Shown: in pieces, positions 58,487 to 64,000 of the stretch
Layout: each line of letters begins with the position of its first letter
Position numbering within the stretch: position 1 is the stretch's first letter
Source: Robiginitomaculum sp.
GTDB taxonomy: Bacteria; Pseudomonadota; Alphaproteobacteria; Caulobacterales; Maricaulaceae
Direction of reading: 5' to 3'
Length of the DNA: 64,000 nucleotides
Assembly (NCBI GenBank): GCA_021776565.1
Contig: JAJFFQ010000021.1
Coordinates: 1-64,000 of the forward strand
Notes under the pieces: model-generated
Database searches by the model: none
Seen by the model: the letters and a program-made list of their open reading frames with translations, nothing else
Told to the model about the DNA's origin: nothing
Program-made: the position numbers and the translations under genes

Positions 58487-59665
58487 ATGATGATACGCAT
58501 GGCTCTGATCTTTTTTGCCTTTGCCAATCCGGCAACATTGCTTGCGGCCAATGCCCTGTCAGATCAGGATAGCACGACCATTGCTGGTGCAACAACAACC
58601 CCATCATTGCAGGTGTTTAATGCCGCCGCACCACAAATAACCCAGACGATCGATTATTCAACACTGGATTTTATTTTGAAGAGCATTGTTATTGAGTTTG
58701 GACGATCAGACCGGGTCGCCCTATCCAGCCGGGCACCAACGGGAACCCGTATCAAAACCAGTCATTCCGGGGCTACGGCGCTTGAGGGTAATCGGGTTTA
58801 TTTTTCAAGATTCTTGCCCGCCACGCACGTTGCCCTGACGCAATATCGCCAGGATTTGGAAGCAATGGGTACAAACACGGACTTTAGCCTTTTGAGCCAG
58901 GATCAACAGCTTGCCTATTGGTATAATCTGCACAATTTGGCGGTGATTGAACAAATCGCGCTTAATTACCCGGTCAAACTTCCTGAAAATATCCGTATTG
59001 GTGAACAGCACAATCAACTGCACGATGCGAAAATACTGACTGTAAAAGGCATCGCCCTTAGCTTGCGTGATATTCGCACAAAAATCGTTTATCAAAACTG
59101 GAAAGACCCATTGGTCATATACGGTTTTTTTCATGGTGCAATTGGCGGCCCAAGCATCCTGCCAATGGCTTATAACGGGGATAATGTACGCGATTTACTG
59201 ACTGCTAATGCAGAGGAATTTATCAATTCCCTGCGTGGGGTACGCAAATTCGGCAACAAGGTTCAGGTGTCGCATATTTATCGCGAAGCTATGGTGTATT
59301 TCCCTGATTGGCCTACTGACTTGCGCACGCATTTACTAAAGTATGCTGATCGCGTTGGGCAAGGTGAGATGGACAATGATTATCCGCTTGTCGCAAAAAA
59401 CCGGCATAAACAAATCGCTGACCTGATGAACGGCTACACCACTGGCCGGGGAAAAAACATGCAAGTCTATGATAGTTCCGGTATAGAACAGCAGGATACA
59501 CGCGGGTTTCCACCAGAAATTTTTACCTTGTTACAAGGGTTGCAAAGAAAAAAACAGCGCCTGATACGTCGCGAAAAAAACCGCTTCAGGGAAAGAATTG
59601 TCATCGTTGGCGAAGATCGCGATGCCGACATAGAAAACGAGACTGAGCAAACGCCGGACGAGTGA
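58487..59665 (+). CDS. DUF547 domain exported protein
   Basis: 392 residues. A signal peptide ends near LLAANA. The DUF547 region has LSQDQQLAYWYNLHNLAVIEQIALNYPVK and LSLRDIRTKIVYQNWKDPLVIYGFFHGAIGGPSILPMAYNGDN. A charged C-terminal tail rich in Arg then acidic residues follows. Function is unknown. It is divergent from the 708-residue receptor, with 286 bp between starts and no clear promoter by eye. A short inverted-repeat element begins 6 bp after its stop. Confidence 0.85.
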   Translation: MMIRMALIFFAFANPATLLAANALSDQDSTTIAGATTTPSLQVFNAAAPQITQTIDYSTLDFILKSIVIEFGRSDRVALSSRAPTGTRIKTSHSGATALEGNRVYFSRFLPATHVALTQYRQDLEAMGTNTDFSLLSQDQQLAYWYNLHNLAVIEQIALNYPVKLPENIRIGEQHNQLHDAKILTVKGIALSLRDIRTKIVYQNWKDPLVIYGFFHGAIGGPSILPMAYNGDNVRDLLTANAEEFINSLRGVRKFGNKVQVSHIYREAMVYFPDWPTDLRTHLLKYADRVGQGEMDNDYPLVAKNRHKQIADLMNGYTTGRGKNMQVYDSSGIEQQDTRGFPPEIFTLLQGLQRKKQRLIRREKNRFRERIVIVGEDRDADIENETEQTPDE

Positions 59666-59670
59666 GCCTT

Positions 59671-59948
59671 GGGTCAGGTCTCATTAATCTCATACAATTC
59701 TGTCTGTCATATCAGTATAAGATGCAAGCAAAGTGGACGATGGACAGGTTTATCCCTGCTCGAGGAGACTTTGCGATGCAGATTGTGCGAAGATGACAAA
59801 CCCGCCAAAAACTTTGAACGACAAGGCATGTTTTATGCCTGAATACGTCGAAAGCCTTTGAAAATGAACCACATTTCCTGCATCCTTTCTCCTGTTCAGG
59901 CACAAAACCTGTTCTTGCAGAATGGATGATAGTAATGAGACCTGACCC
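59671..59948. mobile_element. MITE-like element with GGGTCAGGTCTCATTA ends
   Basis: Perfect 16-bp terminal inverted repeats at 59671-59686 and 59933-59948 extend imperfectly to about 32 bp (shared TCAT and ATTCTG blocks). Interior of about 210 bp without a recognised gene. GGTCAGGTCTCATTA-type ends are known around IS200/RAYT-like elements. The left end is 5 bp after the DUF547 stop; the right end touches the VOC stop. Confidence 0.75.
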
Positions 59949-60481
59949 TAATCCTGTTCATGTAGCCAGGCTGCATGACGCGGTGCTTTTTTGGTGCGCG
60001 ACCATTCTTCCAGCATATCCGGTGCAACCCGGTGCAATTCTGCCATCTGTTCCGGTGTGCCAGTATTGGCCGCCAGTTCCAGCCTGTGGCCATTGGGGTC
60101 AAAGAAATAAATCGATTTGAAAATACCGTGATTGGTCGGACCAACAACGTCAAGACCTTCGGCCTCTACCTTTTCCTTTGCAGCCATAAGCGCATCAACA
60201 GAGTTAACTTCAAAGGCAATATGCTGCACCCAGTTTGGAGTGTTGTTATCACGGCCCATAGCTGGTTGCGTCGGTAATTCAAAAAATGCCAGAACATTGC
60301 CCATGCCAGCATCCATAAAGACGTGCATGTAGGGATCCAGTGCTCCGGTTGAAGGCACTTCATCTTCGGCAATGGCCAGAACAAAATCCATGTCCAGAAC
60401 ACGTTGATAGAACTCAACCGTTTGCTTGGCATCCTTGCAACGATAGGCCACATGATGAATTCGTTTCAGATTGATACTCAT
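59948..60481 (-). CDS. VOC-superfamily (glyoxalase-like) protein, coupled to HPPD
   Basis: 177 residues. Two beta-alpha-beta-beta-beta modules: IHHVAYRCKDAKQTVEFYQRVLDMDF, then VQHIAFEVNSVDALMAAK with FFDPNGHRLELAAN. Metal ligands are likely His9 or His10, the His of VQHIAF and Glu of RLELAA. It begins at the HPPD stop with a 4-base ATGA overlap, so it is cotranscribed with HPPD. Role in tyrosine catabolism is inference from position; it may act on a related aromatic. Confidence 0.85.
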   Translation of the reverse strand: MSINLKRIHHVAYRCKDAKQTVEFYQRVLDMDFVLAIAEDEVPSTGALDPYMHVFMDAGMGNVLAFFELPTQPAMGRDNNTPNWVQHIAFEVNSVDALMAAKEKVEAEGLDVVGPTNHGIFKSIYFFDPNGHRLELAANTGTPEQMAELHRVAPDMLEEWSRTKKAPRHAAWLHEQD

Positions 60482-61542
60482 GGTGTGGCATCATCCAGCA
60501 CGCCCCGGCGCACCTGATCCAGTTCGATCGAGTCGAACAATGCCTGAAAATTGCCTTCGCCAAAGCCTTCATTGCCCTTGCGCTGGATAAATTCAAAAAA
60601 CACCGGCCCGATTACTGTTTTTGAGAATATCTGCAAAAGCAGCCCCTGCCCTTCTGTTGGCGCGCCATCAATCAGAATACGCCGTTTGCGTAGCTCCTCA
60701 ATATTCTCGCCATGACCGGGAAGGCGATCATCAATGAGGCTGAAATAACTGTCCGGGGTGTCCTGAAGGTCAAGGCCATTGGCCAACAATCCATCTACTG
60801 AGTCGAAAATCTCATCTGTTGCTATGGCGATGTGCTGAATACCCTCGCCATTAAATTCGTGCAGAAATTCTTCAATCTGTGATTTGTCATCACGGGATTC
60901 ATTAAGCGGAATACGGATATTGCCATCTGCCGAGGTCATCGCCTTGGAGATAAGACCGGTCAGTTTGCCTTCAATGTCGAAATAACGGATTTGCCGAAAC
61001 CCGAAGACATTCTCATAGAACTTGCCCCAGACCTCCATTTGCCCACGATGAACATTGTGTGTCAAATGATCAATATAGGTAAAACCCAAACTATTTTTAA
61101 CCTCATCAGCCCCGGCAATAGCCGTAAATTCTTCGGCGAAGAAGGCGTCACGCTCCGCAACACTCAGCAAATAAATCAACGAGCCGCCAATGCCTTCAAT
61201 GGCGGGCAGTTTTTCTGTCCAAACCCCGTCAGTAGCTGGCTTTGCACCGCGCGCCAGCGCCCCATCATAGGCTGTCTTTGCATCATCAACCAAAAAGCCC
61301 ATGGCATTGGCGCCGCCATTATGCAGCCCCCTAAAGGCACCGGCCTGACCTGTGCCTTCCCGGTTCAGCAAAAAATCTGCACTGCCTTGTTTATAGCGAA
61401 TAACATCTTTTGTTTTATGTTTGGCAACTGGGGTAAAGCCCATATTTTCAAACAACAATGCCAATTCATCAGGGTCAGTTGAGGTGAATTCAACAAAGGC
61501 AAAACCGCGTGTACCCAGCGGATTTTCAAAAAGATCGGCCAT
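60478..61542 (-). CDS. hppD: 4-hydroxyphenylpyruvate dioxygenase
   Basis: 354 residues from ATG 61542, preceded by GGAG at 6 bases; an ATG 4 codons earlier lacks such a site. The MADLFENPLGTRGFAFVEF opening and the Fe(II) ligands His159 (IDHLTHNV), His237 (GIQHIAIAT) and Glu317 (VFFEFIQRK) are intact. It converts 4-hydroxyphenylpyruvate to homogentisate. Homogentisate dioxygenase is not in the window. Confidence 0.95.
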   Translation of the reverse strand: MADLFENPLGTRGFAFVEFTSTDPDELALLFENMGFTPVAKHKTKDVIRYKQGSADFLLNREGTGQAGAFRGLHNGGANAMGFLVDDAKTAYDGALARGAKPATDGVWTEKLPAIEGIGGSLIYLLSVAERDAFFAEEFTAIAGADEVKNSLGFTYIDHLTHNVHRGQMEVWGKFYENVFGFRQIRYFDIEGKLTGLISKAMTSADGNIRIPLNESRDDKSQIEEFLHEFNGEGIQHIAIATDEIFDSVDGLLANGLDLQDTPDSYFSLIDDRLPGHGENIEELRKRRILIDGAPTEGQGLLLQIFSKTVIGPVFFEFIQRKGNEGFGEGNFQALFDSIELDQVRRGVLDDATP

Positions 61543-61695
61543 GATCTGCTCCATCTTGTCCAGCGCCGGTTTTGGCGCGTTGGTATAAAATTGTCTCTAA
61601 CGCTACATGAACCAATTTAGTAACAATTGCAACTATATTGCAACACACACAATGCGTTTCTCGCCATCCTCATTCTGGCTGCTATAGTCGTCGTC

Positions 61696-62277
61696 ATGGT
61701 CGAGGATCAAACAAAGCAATTTACACCAATTTCGCGAAGCCAATGGCGCCAATGGCTGGTGAAAAATCATGCTGATAAAACAACGATATGGCTGGTATTC
61801 TACAAAGTTGGTACGGGTAAACCAACCTTGAGCTATAATGATGCGGTTGAAGAGGCACTTTGTTATGGCTGGATTGACGGAATAAAAAAGCGCCTCGACG
61901 ATGAACGTTATATGCACAAATTCACCCCTAGAAAACTGGACAGTAATTGGTCGCCATCAAATATAAAGCGTGTGGCCCGCCTGGAAGCCGCCAATTTAAT
62001 GACTGTTGCTGGAACACGCCTGGTAGAAATTGCCAAAACACAGGGCAAGTGGGTGTTAACGCCCCCTGCCCGGCCTGAATTTTCCATGCCCCTAGAGTTT
62101 CGGAATTTACTTGCCAGCAATCCTGTGGCCAGTGAATACTTTCACACTCTCTCCTTGTCGTGCCAGCGTCAATACATTGGCTGGATCAGTACGGCAAAGC
62201 ACGAGGAAACACGAAATAAGCGCATGGAAAAATCATTGAAACTGTTATTAAAAAAGCAAAAACTGGGGATGGTTTAG
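61696..62277 (+). CDS. YdeI/OmdA-family protein
   Basis: 193 residues from ATG 61696. The pattern WLVKNHADKTTIWLVFYKVGTGKPTLSYNDAVEEALCYGWIDGIKKRLDDERYMHKFTPRK is the YdeI/OmdA (bacteriocin protection) family core, and RKLDSNWSPSNIKRVARLEAANLMTVAG continues it. In other bacteria members affect sensitivity to peptide or bacteriocin-like agents; biochemistry is unclear. It is 2 bp before maiA but functionally unrelated by sequence. Confidence 0.88.
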   Translation: MVEDQTKQFTPISRSQWRQWLVKNHADKTTIWLVFYKVGTGKPTLSYNDAVEEALCYGWIDGIKKRLDDERYMHKFTPRKLDSNWSPSNIKRVARLEAANLMTVAGTRLVEIAKTQGKWVLTPPARPEFSMPLEFRNLLASNPVASEYFHTLSLSCQRQYIGWISTAKHEETRNKRMEKSLKLLLKKQKLGMV

Positions 62278-62279
62278 GT

Positions 62280-62930
62280 ATGCCGAGGTCTGTGGAACTA
62301 CATAACTATTATCGTAGCGGAACCTCACACCGGGTTCGCATTGCCCTTCATCAAAAAAGCGTGGCCTTTGAATATGTGCCAGTGAATTTACTGGCGGGTG
62401 AGCACAAAACAGATGCCTATCTGGCCTTGAACCCCCAAGGGCTGGTTCCGGCACTTAATGTGGACGGGCGCACTCTCACCCAGTCACCGGCAATACTGGA
62501 ATGGATCGAGGAAAGCTGGCCCGACCCTCCACTGTTGCCAAAAGACCGTTATGATCGCGCCCATGTGCGGGCCATGGCCGCCCTGGTGGCTTGCGATATT
62601 CATCCGATAAATAACTTGAGGATTTTGAATACCCTTAAAAGTGAATTTGGTGCTGACCAGGATGCGGTTTTGCGATGGATTTCCCACTGGATCACCGAAG
62701 GATTCACAGCACTGGAAACCATACTCAAGGCCGACAAGACACGTGGTGATTTCTGCTTTGGCGATGCACCGGGTCTGGCAGAATGTTGTCTGATCCCACA
62801 AGTATACGCAGCCAGGCGTTTTGATGTTGATTTGACATCTTTTCCTGCCATCTGCGCCATTGATGATGCCTGCGCAGTATTACCGGCATTTAAGGCTGCT
62901 CACCCGGGCAATCAAATGGATGTAATATAA
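62280..62930 (+). CDS. maiA: Maleylacetoacetate isomerase (zeta-class GST)
   Basis: 216 residues. LHNYYRSGTSHRVRIALHQK holds the GSH-binding active-site Ser/Thr motif of zeta-class enzymes, and ALNPQGLVPALNVDGRTLTQSPAILEWIEE follows. It isomerises maleyl- to fumarylacetoacetate, ahead of FahA. Starts 2 bp after the YdeI-like stop. Confidence 0.9.
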   Translation: MPRSVELHNYYRSGTSHRVRIALHQKSVAFEYVPVNLLAGEHKTDAYLALNPQGLVPALNVDGRTLTQSPAILEWIEESWPDPPLLPKDRYDRAHVRAMAALVACDIHPINNLRILNTLKSEFGADQDAVLRWISHWITEGFTALETILKADKTRGDFCFGDAPGLAECCLIPQVYAARRFDVDLTSFPAICAIDDACAVLPAFKAAHPGNQMDVI

Positions 62931-63072
62931 GCCCCCTCCACTCCTTTTGAACACCTCCTCCGTGAACGGGGAAGGGAAAAGGCAAAAAGAAACTCTATTT
63001 ATCCTCCCCTGCTCTCATCCTGAGCTTGTCGAAGGAGCGGGGGAGGTGGTGGCGCAGCCGCCGGAGGGGGCT
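62931..63072. repeat. Dispersed GC-rich palindromic element, copy 3 (inverted)
   Basis: Ends AGCCCCCTCC (62931-62940) and GGAGGGGGCT (63063-63072) are perfect inverted repeats. 63003-63071 is the inverted copy of 50427-50496, with the CATCCTGAGCTTGTCGAAGG core. It fills the space between maiA and the redoxin stop. Confidence 0.85.
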
Positions 63073-63081
63073 TTACCCAAT

Positions 63082-63939
63082 TCAGGCTGGTGCAAACCCG
63101 TGGTCACGCAAAACAGTCAGAAATGTCTCTGGTTCAGGCCGAACCCGATAATTGTCTGTTTCATCGGCCCACAGGATTTTTCCGTCCGGGTCAGTAATAA
63201 TGACCGTCGGTAGAACCGTTTCGCTTGAATAACCGAGCACTTGCATCCCAAACGGAATCCCCCATTTATTGGCAATTCCCAGAGCGCGAGCAGCCTTGTT
63301 GCCCTCATCCGTGTAGAAATCAAAATCTACATCAAATTTTTTGGCCAGCGCCTCTGTATTGCCATGAGGTTGCGGCGCAATCAGGGCCACTCTTGCACCG
63401 CACGCGGTAATTTGCTGGTAGGATTTCGCCAGTTCCTTGATCTGCGCCATGCATAACGGGCACCAGTTGCCCCGAAAAAACATCAAGATATACGGACGTC
63501 CTCGCATATCATCTGAGTTGATCTTTTCACCAGATGCCGAGCGTAAGCTAAATGAAGCAAGTGTCTCGCCAGCTTTGAGTTTATTACTACCCCGACCAGA
63601 AAAGGACGAATACCAGAAACTGTACAGCATAAATCCCGCAAGCCCGGCAACCGCCAAATCGAGCGCGTAAATATCAGCACCATTTCGCCACGCCCAATTT
63701 GTAAGGATCAAACCCAAGACCCCAAGCAGGATAAAAACGGGAAAGCGCGCGCTGGTTCGCGGCGTATCCTTCATCATCATAATCCAGCTTAAGCGGAGCA
63801 TAAAAGGGGCCGTGGTAAATAACACCCCAGACCACGCCAATAAATCGCCACCTTGCGCCAATTGCGCTCCGGCATAGAAGCTGATGCCCAATGCCGCCGT
63901 AATATACGCCATCACATAGATTGATTTTAGAAAATTCAT
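63082..63939 (-). CDS. Membrane-anchored AhpC/TSA-like redoxin
   Basis: 285 residues. Four transmembrane helices occupy the first 112 residues (about 5-27, 33-52, 66-82, 92-112). A redoxin domain follows from about 118, with GNWCPLC (Cys160 and Cys163), a CxxC pair in the thioredoxin position, and LPTVIITDPDGKILWADETDNYRVRPEPE. It may act in thiol redox chemistry or peroxide handling at the membrane. The compartment of the domain is uncertain. The start lies near the right edge of the window. Confidence 0.85.
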   Translation of the reverse strand: MNFLKSIYVMAYITAALGISFYAGAQLAQGGDLLAWSGVLFTTAPFMLRLSWIMMMKDTPRTSARFPVFILLGVLGLILTNWAWRNGADIYALDLAVAGLAGFMLYSFWYSSFSGRGSNKLKAGETLASFSLRSASGEKINSDDMRGRPYILMFFRGNWCPLCMAQIKELAKSYQQITACGARVALIAPQPHGNTEALAKKFDVDFDFYTDEGNKAARALGIANKWGIPFGMQVLGYSSETVLPTVIITDPDGKILWADETDNYRVRPEPETFLTVLRDHGFAPA

Positions 63940-64000
63940 GATTTGTCGCCCCGGATGTTATGGTGCCATCTTATGCCGGATCATTGCACGGCTTCAAAAC

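Overview
The window is a chromosomal segment of an alphaproteobacterium with fairly balanced base composition. The gene order DUF2155-mlaD-NDUFA12-recO-era-rnc-lepB-acpS-pdxJ-pyrE-rsh-rpoZ is typical of that class, as are a short DnaA-like HdaA beside ppk and ppx and an arginyl/leucyl-transferase of the Bpt type. Three large TonB-dependent receptors, a TRAP transporter, secreted M16 and M28 peptidases and full histidine catabolism suggest an aerobic, protein- and amino-acid-using heterotroph. I cannot fix the order or genus from the sequence alone. I see no rRNA, tRNA or CRISPR.

Layout. 1-470: the 5' end of an IS256-like transposase, then two kinds of repeat. 469-9593: a tight minus-strand housekeeping operon, mostly with 4-base ATGA overlaps, broken once between recO and era by a short inverted-repeat element. 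9713-21220: folK, NYN nuclease, type 5 uracil-DNA glycosylase, MFS carrier, rnd; then the minus-strand DUF2066-hdaA-ppk-ppx set and purM-purN. 21416-31385: a TonB receptor, then minus-strand SLC13 carrier, bpt and TRAP transporter, and an M28 peptidase. 31386-32040: a gene-free stretch with helically phased 7-mers, DnaA-box-like sites and a REP-like element. 32041-37892: M16 peptidase, glmS, kdsD. 38526-48746: a DUF6445 protein, a ParDE-type toxin-antitoxin pair set between two copies of the hutU 3' end, then hutU, a hybrid histidine kinase, hutGHI and hutF. 48743-50222: fah and marR. 50651-59665: two more TonB receptors, a LytS/LytTR-type two-component pair, and a DUF547 protein. 59671-63939: a second short inverted-repeat element, VOC protein and HPPD, a YdeI-like protein, maiA, a palindromic repeat and a membrane-anchored redoxin.

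How the genes fit together. HutH, HutU, HutI, HutF and HutG give the five-step route from histidine to glutamate, formate and two ammonia. HPPD, MaiA and Fah cover tyrosine catabolism except for homogentisate dioxygenase, which is not in the window. Rsh, RpoZ, Ppk and Ppx together form a stringent-response and polyphosphate toolkit, and HdaA controls DnaA activity.

The most interesting features are non-coding: (1) two inverted, diverged copies of an approximately 85-bp repeat, 31 kb apart, made of AGGGNCA 7-mers spaced 10-11 bp, one of them embedded in a cluster of DnaA-box-like sites; (2) a toxin-antitoxin cassette whose arrival duplicated 77 bp of the hutU 3' end; (3) several families of short inverted-repeat elements placed exactly at gene ends.
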